In this document: in pieces, positions 1 to 8,124 of the stretch
Layout: every line of letters starts with the position of its first letter
Numbering within the stretch: the stretch's first letter is position 1
Assembly (NCBI RefSeq): GCF_014874095.1
Contig: NZ_JADBEB010000001.1
Coordinates: 8,556,001 to 8,620,000 of the forward strand
Reading direction: 5' to 3'
DNA: 64,000 nt
Source of the DNA: Plantactinospora soyae
GTDB lineage: Bacteria; Actinomycetota; Actinomycetes; Mycobacteriales; Micromonosporaceae
Notes under the pieces: generated by a model
Told to the model about the DNA's origin: nothing
Seen by the model: the letters and a program-made list of their open reading frames with translations, nothing else
Database searches by the model: none
Made by a program: the position numbers and the translations under genes

Positions 1-2
1 AC

Positions 3-1535
3 GTGGCGGCGGGCCGGCTGGCCGGCAGGGTCGGCGCGGCACAGGTCCGGCGCGACCGGGCCTGGCCGCAGTACTTCACCGCGCAGGTCCGGCTGGACCT
101 GATCGCGGTGCACCGGCTCGGCTACGGCGTGCTCGGCCGCGCCTGGACGGGTGCCGTCCGGCCGTTCGGGCCGACCCGCCGCCCCCGACTGCTGCTGTTC
201 TGGCCACTGCTGCTGATCGGCGTCGCCGGGTTCGCCGGGTTCGGCGCCGGGACGGTGCTGGGCACCGCACTGGTGGCACTGCTGTCCGGGATCTTGACGA
301 TCTCCGCCTGGCTGGTCGGCTTTCCGCTGGTCCTGTTGCTGCGCGGGGCCGACCGGTGCTGGCAGTGGATCTTCCGGGCCGGGGGCAGCTGTCCACGCTG
401 CTACGAGGTGACCTCGCTGCCCGCGTACCGGTGTCCCGGTCCACACTCGACCGAGGATCGGCGGTGCGGCGACGATCTGCACCGGAACGTCCGCCCCGGC
501 CGGCTCGGCGTGCTGTGGCGGCGGTGCGCCTGCGGTACCCGACTGCCGACAACCGTGCTCCGGGCCTCCCGCACACTCGCGGCACACTGTCCCACCTGCA
601 CCGCCGCGCTGCATCCGGGTGCCGCGGTCGCCACCGACGTACGGGTGCCGGTCTTCGGTGCCTCCTCGGCCGGCAAGACCCAGCTCATCATGGCGGCGCT
701 GGTGGCACTGGTCGGGGCACCGTCGACCGGGGCGGACCGACCGGCGGGCGGCTCCGACGATCCAGTGGACGGCATCGGGGCCGGCGAGGCGTCGGGCGGG
801 GCCGGAACCATGCTGGCCGACGAGTACAGCCGGCGCCGGTACGACGAGTACCTGCAACTGGTGACCGAGGACCGGGCGGCGCCGAAGACCGACGTGGCGC
901 AGCAGCCGGTGGCGGTGACCGTACGCATCCCGACCGGCCGGCACCGCTCCGCGCTGCTGCACCTGTTCGACGCGGCCGGCGAGGCCCTGGTCGACCAGCA
1001 GCTCAACGCGGGGTACGCGTACCTCGACTACGCCCGGACGCTGCTCTTCGTGCTCGACCCGTTCTCCGTACGCGATGTCCGGGACCAGTCCGCGCGGGCG
1101 TTCGCGGACGTCTTCGCGGAGGCCAACCCGGCGCAGCACGATCCGGAGGACTCGTACCAGTCGACCGTCACCCGACTGCGCCAGTACGGCGTCGACACCG
1201 CCCGCCAGCGGCTGGCGTTCGTGGTCAGCAAGCGGGACCTGATCGAGCGGCTGCCGATCGGCGAACGGCTCGGCATCGATCCGGACAGCATCCGCGGCTG
1301 GTTGCTGGATCGCGGGCTGGACAACCTCGTCGCCTCGGCCGCCCGGGACTTCGCCGAGGTGCGGTTCTTCCTGGTGTCGTCGAAGGACCTGTCCGAGTCC
1401 GGCGCGGTGGCACCGGTGCGTTGGCTGCTGGAGACCGAGCGGGTCGCGGTACGGCCGCAGGGCACGGGCATCGGCCGGGCCGCGCCGGCTCCCCGGGGCG
1501 TACCGAACGAACGCGACCAGCACCAGACCGCCTGA
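3..1535 (+). CDS. Membrane-anchored zinc-ribbon GTPase (TRAFAC-like), possibly 5'-truncated
   Basis: The protein starts with a basic segment, then two hydrophobic segments (about residues 60-115). Next comes a cysteine-rich region with CPRC, CAC and CPTC pairs (about 129-205), likely two zinc ribbons. A GTPase domain follows: P-loop GASSAGKTQ (about 220), a DAAGE switch motif (about 325) and VSKRD as the base-specificity loop (about 408). The GTPase probably sits on the cytoplasmic face of the membrane. It heads a rightward operon with a small membrane peptide, Hsp70, vWA and CHAT genes, a company typical of NTP-dependent conflict systems, where such GTPases act as switches. The frame is open from the left window edge, so the GTG at 3 may not be the true start. 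The motifs are seen; the role is inferred. Confidence 0.75.
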   Translation: MAAGRLAGRVGAAQVRRDRAWPQYFTAQVRLDLIAVHRLGYGVLGRAWTGAVRPFGPTRRPRLLLFWPLLLIGVAGFAGFGAGTVLGTALVALLSGILTISAWLVGFPLVLLLRGADRCWQWIFRAGGSCPRCYEVTSLPAYRCPGPHSTEDRRCGDDLHRNVRPGRLGVLWRRCACGTRLPTTVLRASRTLAAHCPTCTAALHPGAAVATDVRVPVFGASSAGKTQLIMAALVALVGAPSTGADRPAGGSDDPVDGIGAGEASGGAGTMLADEYSRRRYDEYLQLVTEDRAAPKTDVAQQPVAVTVRIPTGRHRSALLHLFDAAGEALVDQQLNAGYAYLDYARTLLFVLDPFSVRDVRDQSARAFADVFAEANPAQHDPEDSYQSTVTRLRQYGVDTARQRLAFVVSKRDLIERLPIGERLGIDPDSIRGWLLDRGLDNLVASAARDFAEVRFFLVSSKDLSESGAVAPVRWLLETERVAVRPQGTGIGRAAPAPRGVPNERDQHQTA

Positions 1536-1573
1536 TCCAGTCTTCGACGGCCCGACCGGAAACGAGGAACGAC

Positions 1574-1738
1574 ATGTCCGGCACCGCACTGCCCGTGACG
1601 CACCGGATCGCCCGGGGCGTGACCCTCCTGCTCGTCCTGGTCTCCTTCGGCGTGCTCGCGGTGGGCAGCGGCGCGCTCGCCTGGCTGCTCGGCGAGGGCG
1701 CGGAGATCCTCGAACGGATCGGCTCGGGCCCGCAGTGA
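1574..1738 (+). CDS. Small single-helix membrane protein in the GTPase-Hsp70 operon
   Basis: A 54-aa protein with one strong hydrophobic helix (about residues 15-40) between a short basic N-terminus and a short acidic C-terminus, so a one-pass inner membrane peptide is predicted. ATG 1574 is preceded by GAGGAA at a good distance. It lies 38 nt after the GTPase gene and 25 nt before the Hsp70 gene on the same strand, so it looks like a real operon member. No family is recognised. It could help anchor the Hsp70-vWA complex near the membrane, but that is a guess from position only. Confidence 0.6.
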   Translation: MSGTALPVTHRIARGVTLLLVLVSFGVLAVGSGALAWLLGEGAEILERIGSGPQ

Positions 1739-1763
1739 CCGAAGCGGAAGGCGTGGAACGACG

Positions 1764-3479
1764 ATGAGAACGCTCGGCATCGACCTGGGCACCACCTTCT
1801 CGGTGGTGGCCACCCTGGACAGCGCCGGACGGCCGATGATCCTGCCGAACCCGCTGGGCGAGGAGGCCACCCCGTCGGTGGTCTGCTTCGAGTCGCCCGG
1901 CTCGGTGCTGGTCGGCTCCGCCGCGTACAACGCCGGACCGGCCTTTCCGGACCGTACCGTCGCGTTGATCAAACGTCAGATGGGCACGGACCGGCTGCTC
2001 CGCTTCGACGGTGTCGAGTACACCCCGGAGGCGGTCTCCGCGCTGATCCTCCGCGCACTGGTGCACGGCGTACTGCCCGGACACCGGCCGGAGTCCGGTC
2101 GGACCGTACCGGCCGTGGTGACGGTGCCGGCGTACTTCGGGATCCGGGAACGCGAGGCGACCCAGCAGGCCTGCCTGCTCGCCGGGGTACGGCCACTGGA
2201 GCTGGTCAGCGAGCCGGTCGCCGCCGCCGTGCACTACGGCTTCTCTGACGTGGCCGGCATCGGCACCGCCCTGGTGTACGACCTCGGCGGCGGCACCTTC
2301 GACGGCACGGTGCTGAGCCTGGGCGGCCGGATCCAGGTGGCGGCGACCGACGGCGACACCGAACTGGGCGGCGCCGACTGGGACCGCCGGCTGGTGTCGT
2401 TCCTGCTGGAGCAGTTCCTGGCCCGCGTCGAGCCGGCCGACGACCCGGCCGACGACGAGGTCTTCATGGCCGAACTGCTGCTCACCGCGGAGCGGGTGAA
2501 GCGGGCCCTGTCCAGCACCTCAGTGCACCGGGTCCCGATCCGGTACGGCGGCCGGGGCGTCACCGTGACGGTGAGCCGGGACGACTTCGAGGCGGCCAGC
2601 CGGGACCTGGTGGACCGGTCGCTGGTGGTGCTGCGCCGGCTGCTCGACGCGGCCGGCCGGGCCGGTGTTGCGGAGATCGACCACTGCCTCCTCGTCGGCG
2701 GATCCAGCAAGATGCCGATGATCGCCGCCGCGCTGGCCGCCGAGTTCGGCTGGCGGCCCCGACTCTTCGATCCCGACCTCGCGGTGGCCAAGGGCGCGGC
2801 GCTGCGGGCACACCAGTTGACCCAGCTGGCGGTGCAGGACCGACCGGAGACCGGAGACCGGGAACCGGGCCCGCGCAGGACCCGACCCTGGACCCGGGGC
2901 GGTGGCGCCGACGGCGGCGGGTCCACTCCGGTACGGGTGGACTGGCGCCGGCCGGACGCCGCCGTCGTACCGGTGGAGGCGGCGCCGGAGTTCTCGCCGC
3001 CCGGCGGCAGCGGGCTGAGCATCGCGCCGGCCGCCTCGGTGGCGTCCCGGGGCCTCGGGCCGCTGGTCCACGACAGCCACGACCGGACCGGAGAGCACCG
3101 GTTCGTCGCACACGTCATCCACCAGAACGACCCGCTGCCGGTGGCGAACCGGGAACTCACCCTCGCCACCATCCTGGACAACCAGCGCAGCGTCCGGATC
3201 GAGGTGTACGAGCAGGCCGGCGCGGTGGAGTCCGCCGAGGTGGCCGACAACCGGCCGGTACTCGACGGCGAGCTGACCGGACTGCCGGAGCGGCTGCCGG
3301 CCGGCTCACCAATCCGGCTCAGCCTGGGCCTGGGACTGGACGGCCGGCTCAGCATCACCGCGTCGGAGCCGGGCAGCGGCGCCAGCCTGACCCTGGAGGC
3401 CTGCATCGACGGCGTACTGGACCGGGCCGGACGCGAGACGGTCGCCCACGACCTGGCCGCGCTGACCGTACGGCACTGA
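1764..3479 (+). CDS. Hsp70-family protein without C-terminal lid
   Basis: 571 aa. The ATPase domain (about 1-355) shows the phosphate-1 motif GIDLGTTFSVVA, the phosphate-2 motif VYDLGGGTFDG (about 172) and the adenosine motif LLVGGSSKMP (about 310). A Pro/Gly/Arg-rich linker of roughly 85 residues follows, then a beta-type substrate-binding domain recognisable by the DNQ motif and the LPERLPAG stretch. The helical lid of DnaK is absent and the protein is about 50 residues shorter than housekeeping DnaK. No grpE or dnaJ lies nearby, and the long linker is unlike DnaK. It is therefore probably a specialised switch or scaffold of the GTPase-vWA-CHAT operon rather than the general chaperone. The family call is firm; the role is inferred. 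Confidence 0.85.
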   Translation: MRTLGIDLGTTFSVVATLDSAGRPMILPNPLGEEATPSVVCFESPGSVLVGSAAYNAGPAFPDRTVALIKRQMGTDRLLRFDGVEYTPEAVSALILRALVHGVLPGHRPESGRTVPAVVTVPAYFGIREREATQQACLLAGVRPLELVSEPVAAAVHYGFSDVAGIGTALVYDLGGGTFDGTVLSLGGRIQVAATDGDTELGGADWDRRLVSFLLEQFLARVEPADDPADDEVFMAELLLTAERVKRALSSTSVHRVPIRYGGRGVTVTVSRDDFEAASRDLVDRSLVVLRRLLDAAGRAGVAEIDHCLLVGGSSKMPMIAAALAAEFGWRPRLFDPDLAVAKGAALRAHQLTQLAVQDRPETGDREPGPRRTRPWTRGGGADGGGSTPVRVDWRRPDAAVVPVEAAPEFSPPGGSGLSIAPAASVASRGLGPLVHDSHDRTGEHRFVAHVIHQNDPLPVANRELTLATILDNQRSVRIEVYEQAGAVESAEVADNRPVLDGELTGLPERLPAGSPIRLSLGLGLDGRLSITASEPGSGASLTLEACIDGVLDRAGRETVAHDLAALTVRH

Positions 3480-3505
3480 ACGACCCAGCTTCGGGAGGTA
3501 CCCCA

Positions 3506-4171
3506 ATGGCAGACTGGATCAGGCGCAGCTACACCGGCGTCGGGCTGACCCAGTACCGACCCGGCCGGCACCTGAACGCGCTCCAGGAACCGCACCTGGG
3601 CAAGGTCATCCTCTGCATCGACGTCAGCGGTTCGATGGCGTACCGGGAACGGGGCCGTACCCGGCTCGCGCACGCGGTGGCCGGCGCCGAGCGTTTCGTC
3701 ACCGACGCGGTGCGCCACCACTACCGGGTCGGCCTGGTGCTCTGGAACCACCAGGTGCAGCAGTTCGTGCCGCTGTCCCGGGGCGAGGACGCGGTGCGCA
3801 AGGCCCTGCGGCGGGCGCCGATCACCGGCGGCAACAACATCATCCCGACCCTGCGGCTGGGCATCAGGGAGCTGGGTCAGCTCGGCGGTGACCGGGTCCT
3901 GGCGATCTTCGGCGACGGCGACATCGGACCGGCCCGGCCCGCCGTCACGGTGGCCCGGGAGGCGGCCGCGCTCGGCATCCGGATCATCGTCCGTGGTCTC
4001 GGCGAGCACGCCGCCGCCCAACTGAACCTGATCGCGACCGAGGCGCCGGAGGCGGAGGGCGGCGGCACGGTGCTGCGCGACGCGGCGGAGATGGAACAGG
4101 GCATCGCCTCGATGGCGCGGAGCCTGATCGGGCCGGGCCTGGCCGCCGGGCGTCGGGGCGGAAAGCCGTGA
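3506..4171 (+). CDS. vWA domain protein
   Basis: 221 aa, essentially one von Willebrand factor A domain. The MIDAS metal site is visible as DVSGSMAYRE (about residue 36), with a later GGNNIIPTL and FGDGDIG providing the other metal-site loops. No signal peptide or membrane helix is seen, so it is cytoplasmic. Such domains bind a partner protein through a bound divalent ion. In conflict-type operons vWA proteins pair with MoxR or Hsp70-like ATPases and recruit the effector. It lies 26 nt downstream of the Hsp70 gene with a GGAGGT ribosome site, and its last four bases overlap the GTG of the CHAT protease gene, so the two are translationally coupled. Confidence 0.88.
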   Translation: MADWIRRSYTGVGLTQYRPGRHLNALQEPHLGKVILCIDVSGSMAYRERGRTRLAHAVAGAERFVTDAVRHHYRVGLVLWNHQVQQFVPLSRGEDAVRKALRRAPITGGNNIIPTLRLGIRELGQLGGDRVLAIFGDGDIGPARPAVTVAREAAALGIRIIVRGLGEHAAAQLNLIATEAPEAEGGGTVLRDAAEMEQGIASMARSLIGPGLAAGRRGGKP

Positions 4172-7100
4172 CGGACCTGCGGGGCGGCGACGACGCCGGG
4201 GCCGACCGTCTCGGACCGGAGGCCGGACCGGACCAGGAACTCCGCGAGGTGACCGAGGGCATCGCCGAGGTACGCGACGAACTGACCACGTTCGACACCG
4301 ATCCGGACTACCGGAACAGCCTGCTGGCGCAGTACCGGGCCGAGCGCACCTACGAGCTGGCCCGGCTGTCCTGGCAGCGGTACCTGCTCCTCGACGACCG
4401 GCCGGACGTCGAACCGGACGACACCGCCGCCGCCCTGCGAACCGCGATGGAGTCGCTCCAGCAGGCCCGGGCCGGGCTGCCCACCGACTCCGAACTCGGT
4501 GTCGACCTGGCCTGGTGGCTCGGCGGCGGCTGGACCGAGCGCTACCTGGCGGACGCCGATCCGGCCGCGCTGGACCAGGTGATCCGGCTTGCCGCCGAGG
4601 TGGCCGGGGCCGGGGCGACGGTACCGGGTGCCGTCGGACCGGCCCGGCACAGGCTGGCCGAGGCGCTGCTGGAGCGGCACGGGCTCGCCGCCGACCCGGA
4701 CGACCTTCATCGGGCGGCCGCCGAGGCGGAACTGGCGCTCCGGCAGGACCCGACCGGCGACCCGGAGGCGGAGTCGGGCTGGTGGTACGGCGCGATGTTC
4801 ACCGCCGGGATGGCCCGGGCCCGGCGCTGGATCGCAGACCGGCAGCGGGACGACCTGGACGCGGCGATCGGACACCTCGACCGGCTGGCCACCGCCGACC
4901 CGCAGGACGGACCGGACCCCGCGACGCTCAGCGGCCTGGCCCGGATGTACCACGACCGGGCCGCGCTGCTGACCGACGACGAACCGACCGACCGTACGGC
5001 GGCCGCGTCGGACCTCACCGCCGGCCAGCGCTGGGTACGGATCGCCCTGGACCGGTGCGGCGCCGACGATCCGGCCCGCCCCGGGATCCTGGCCGCCCGC
5101 GCGCTGTTGAGCTGGGCGCGGTACCGCGGCAGCGGGCAGCTCGACGATCTCGTCGCGGCCGAGCCGGAGCTGACCGAGGCGGTGGAGGCGCAGGACGGCA
5201 GCAGTGGGGAGCGCGAGACACTGCTGGCGATCCGGGCCATGCTCGTCGCCGAGCGGACGGTACGCGGGGTACCCCACCGACCGACCGACGGGGCGACGCT
5301 GGACCAGGCGTACGCCGGGATGTGGCAGGAGTACGACCGCGTCCGGCAGGAACAGGCCGGCGCCGGGTCGACGGACGTACCGGCCGAACCGGTCCTTCCG
5401 CCGCTCCCCCCGCCGGGCACCGAGCCACCCCCGGAACAGCTGCGGGGCCTGCTCGATCAGGCGATCGACGCCTGGTCGAAGCTGCCCGCCAGGGCACCGG
5501 AGCGGGCCCGCTTCGCCGCCATGCTGGTCACCACGCTGATGGCCCGGCACACCCGACAGCACGATCTGCTCCCCCATCCCCGGTCCGACGAACTGGTCGA
5601 GTCGGCGCGTACCGCGTATCCGGACGACGCCGGCTGGCAGCAGCGCCTGCTCGCCTTCGAGGGGATGCTCGGCGTGCTCCGCGCGCGCCAGGGCGACACC
5701 GCACCGCTGGACGATGGCCTGGCCGCGATGGCGAAGGCCCGACGGCTCGCCGCGGACAGCCCAAGCGGCACCGACCTCGACATCGCGATCGCCACGATGA
5801 GGCAGGTGGGTGCGCAGTTGACCGACGACCTTGGCGGCACCACCCGGGCGATCGCGGAGCACGCCGACATCGCGGCCCGGCCCGACCTGACCGAGCAGCA
5901 GCGGTCGCTGCTGCACCTCCAGGACGCCGCGGTCCGGGTCGCGCACGGATTGCAGCACCGCGACCGGGTCGAGGTGGACTCGGCCCTGGCGGAACTCCGG
6001 GCCGAGCTGGCCCAGCTGCCGGAGCAGGATCCCCGGCGCACGGCGCTGACCCCCCTGCTGACGATGGCGGACCTGTGGCAGCGGGCGTTCTCCACCGACC
6101 GGCCCGACCCGGCGGTGCTGGAGCAGGTCGCCGAGCAGCTGGGCACGATGGCCGGGCGGAGCGGCGCCGCCAGCCTGGCCGACCTGGACGTCTACGCCAT
6201 GCTGGCCCGGGCCGGCGCGGCGGTGGCCGGCTACGACCAGCCGGGGCTCGAACGGCAGATCGCCCAGTTGCGGCAGCGGATCGACCAGATGCCGGTGCAC
6301 GAGCTGCCGGCGATCACCCTGCGGATCATGCTGGCCGGGGTGTACATGATGCGGCTCGAGGCGTGGCGCACCTTCGCCGACGCCGATCGGGCGGTCGAGG
6401 AACTCGAACTGGTCCGGCCGTACGTCGTCGACCCGACCCACCAGCTCTGGTCGGCCGAGATGTCGTGGCTCAGTCGCGCGTACCGGGCCCGGGACGACCG
6501 GACCCACGACGACCGGGCGCGCAGCCGGGAAGCCGGACTACAGGCGCTGCGCGGGTACGCCTGGCGGACGCTGGTGCAGTCCGGTACCGCCGAGGCGGCC
6601 CTGGCCAGCCGCGACGTGCTGGACGACGCGACCGAGGTCTTCGACTGGTGTGTCTCGGACAACGAACCGGCGCAGGCCGTCCGGGCCCTGGACGCCTGCC
6701 GAGGGCTCGTTCTACAGGCGGCGTCGCACAGTCGGGACCTGCCGGCGTTGCTGCTCGCGGCGGGGCAGCCGGAGCTGGCCGACCGGTGGCGCTCGGGCAG
6801 CCGCGCGTCCGGGCCGATCCCGGCCGGACTGCGCCAGCAGGTGATGCGGACACTGTTCGCGCACGAGCGGTCGCTCCGGATCGGTGGCCGGATCGAGCTG
6901 CTCGACCCGCCCGAACCGGCGGAGATCACCGACGCGCTGCGCTCGGCCGGCGCCGACGCACTCGTCTACCTGGTGCCGGCGACGAGCGAGCGGCCGCCGA
7001 TCGCCGTACTGGTGCCGGCCAACGGCGAACCGGAGATCGTGGCCCTGCCGATGCTCGCCGCCCGGTTCAGCGCCCTGGACGGCTACCTTGCCACCCGGCT

Positions 7101-8124
7101 GGCCGGCCGGCGGGTGGCGGCCGGGGCCCGGGACGCGGTGCCGCCCGATCCATCCGACGGCGCGGCGGCCGATCCCGAGGCGTACCAGGCGTTGCGCCGG
7201 CTCTCCGACTGGGCCTGGTACGCCGCCATGGAACAGATCCTCCAGTACTGCGCCCGGCGGGAGTTCTCCCGGCCGTACCGGCTGGTGCTGGTGCCGATGG
7301 GCCCGTTCGGGCTGGTCCCCTGGCACGCCGCCCGAGCCCCCGGCGGCCGGTACGTCATCTCCGACGCCGTACTCAGCTACGCGGCCTCGGCCCGGATGTT
7401 CTGCGGCACCATCCGCCGCGAGCCGGTACGGACCGGCGCGGACAGCCTGATCGTCGGCGACCCCACCGGCGATCTCGTGCACGCCGAGGCGGAGGCGAGC
7501 GCCATCCGGAGCACCTTCCATCCCGCCGCCCCCTACCTCGGCCGGCCGGGCAGCGGTACGGCGACCGGGCCGGCCAGCCCGGCGGAGCTGCTGAGCTGGC
7601 TGGAGTCGTCGTTGACCGCCGATCGCGGCGTACTCCACCTCGCCTGTCACGGCGTGGTGGTGCCGGACGGACCGGAGCGGTCGTACCTGGTGCTGGCCGG
7701 TTCGGCGGGGCCGACACCGTTGACCGCCGAGCGGATCAGCGAGACGGCACGCCGGTCCGAGGGCGGATTCCAGCTCGCCGCGGTGGTGCTGGCGGCGTGT
7801 TCCAGCGCGGTACCCGGGCGGGCCTACGACGAGGCGTACTCGCTGGCCACGGTCTTCCTGATGGCCGGTGCGCGATCGGTGGTCGGCTCGCTGTGGCCGG
7901 TGCCCGACGAGGCCACCTCGCTGCTGATGTACATGCTGCACCACTATCTGGCCGTGGATCGGATGGGTCCCGCCCAGGCGCTCCGGTTGGCCCAGTTGTG
8001 GATGCTCGACCCGGACCGCGGGGTACCGGCCGGAATGCCGGCGACACTTCGGAGCCGGTTGGCCGCGATCGATCCGGACGACCTCGGCGGTTGGGCCGGG
8101 TTCAACCACCTCGGTCAGTGGTGA
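4168..8124 (+). CDS. TPR-CHAT caspase-like protease (intact catalytic dyad)
   Basis: 1318 aa. Residues 1 to about 940 are helical and rich in Ala, Leu, Arg and Asp, consistent with degenerate TPR-like repeats. The C-terminal 350 residues are a CHAT protease domain. The catalytic His is in the CHG motif (H1161, codon 7648-7650) and the catalytic Cys in AACSS (C1211, codon 7798-7800), followed by the usual LWPVPDEA segment. CHAT proteases cut target proteins after activation and can kill the cell. The GTG start overlaps the vWA stop by four bases. The 3' end overlaps the convergent caspase gene by 23 bp. It is the likely effector of the operon. The domain call is very firm; target and trigger are unknown. 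Confidence 0.92.
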   Translation: MTDLRGGDDAGADRLGPEAGPDQELREVTEGIAEVRDELTTFDTDPDYRNSLLAQYRAERTYELARLSWQRYLLLDDRPDVEPDDTAAALRTAMESLQQARAGLPTDSELGVDLAWWLGGGWTERYLADADPAALDQVIRLAAEVAGAGATVPGAVGPARHRLAEALLERHGLAADPDDLHRAAAEAELALRQDPTGDPEAESGWWYGAMFTAGMARARRWIADRQRDDLDAAIGHLDRLATADPQDGPDPATLSGLARMYHDRAALLTDDEPTDRTAAASDLTAGQRWVRIALDRCGADDPARPGILAARALLSWARYRGSGQLDDLVAAEPELTEAVEAQDGSSGERETLLAIRAMLVAERTVRGVPHRPTDGATLDQAYAGMWQEYDRVRQEQAGAGSTDVPAEPVLPPLPPPGTEPPPEQLRGLLDQAIDAWSKLPARAPERARFAAMLVTTLMARHTRQHDLLPHPRSDELVESARTAYPDDAGWQQRLLAFEGMLGVLRARQGDTAPLDDGLAAMAKARRLAADSPSGTDLDIAIATMRQVGAQLTDDLGGTTRAIAEHADIAARPDLTEQQRSLLHLQDAAVRVAHGLQHRDRVEVDSALAELRAELAQLPEQDPRRTALTPLLTMADLWQRAFSTDRPDPAVLEQVAEQLGTMAGRSGAASLADLDVYAMLARAGAAVAGYDQPGLERQIAQLRQRIDQMPVHELPAITLRIMLAGVYMMRLEAWRTFADADRAVEELELVRPYVVDPTHQLWSAEMSWLSRAYRARDDRTHDDRARSREAGLQALRGYAWRTLVQSGTAEAALASRDVLDDATEVFDWCVSDNEPAQAVRALDACRGLVLQAASHSRDLPALLLAAGQPELADRWRSGSRASGPIPAGLRQQVMRTLFAHERSLRIGGRIELLDPPEPAEITDALRSAGADALVYLVPATSERPPIAVLVPANGEPEIVALPMLAARFSALDGYLATRLAGRRVAAGARDAVPPDPSDGAAADPEAYQALRRLSDWAWYAAMEQILQYCARREFSRPYRLVLVPMGPFGLVPWHAARAPGGRYVISDAVLSYAASARMFCGTIRREPVRTGADSLIVGDPTGDLVHAEAEASAIRSTFHPAAPYLGRPGSGTATGPASPAELLSWLESSLTADRGVLHLACHGVVVPDGPERSYLVLAGSAGPTPLTAERISETARRSEGGFQLAAVVLAACSSAVPGRAYDEAYSLATVFLMAGARSVVGSLWPVPDEATSLLMYMLHHYLAVDRMGPAQALRLAQLWMLDPDRGVPAGMPATLRSRLAAIDPDDLGGWAGFNHLGQW

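Noticed and set aside
3877-6507. Long open frame on the minus strand opposite the CHAT gene
   Set aside because: High-GC DNA gives long antisense frames; the codon bias belongs to the plus strand and no domain is seen in the shadow.
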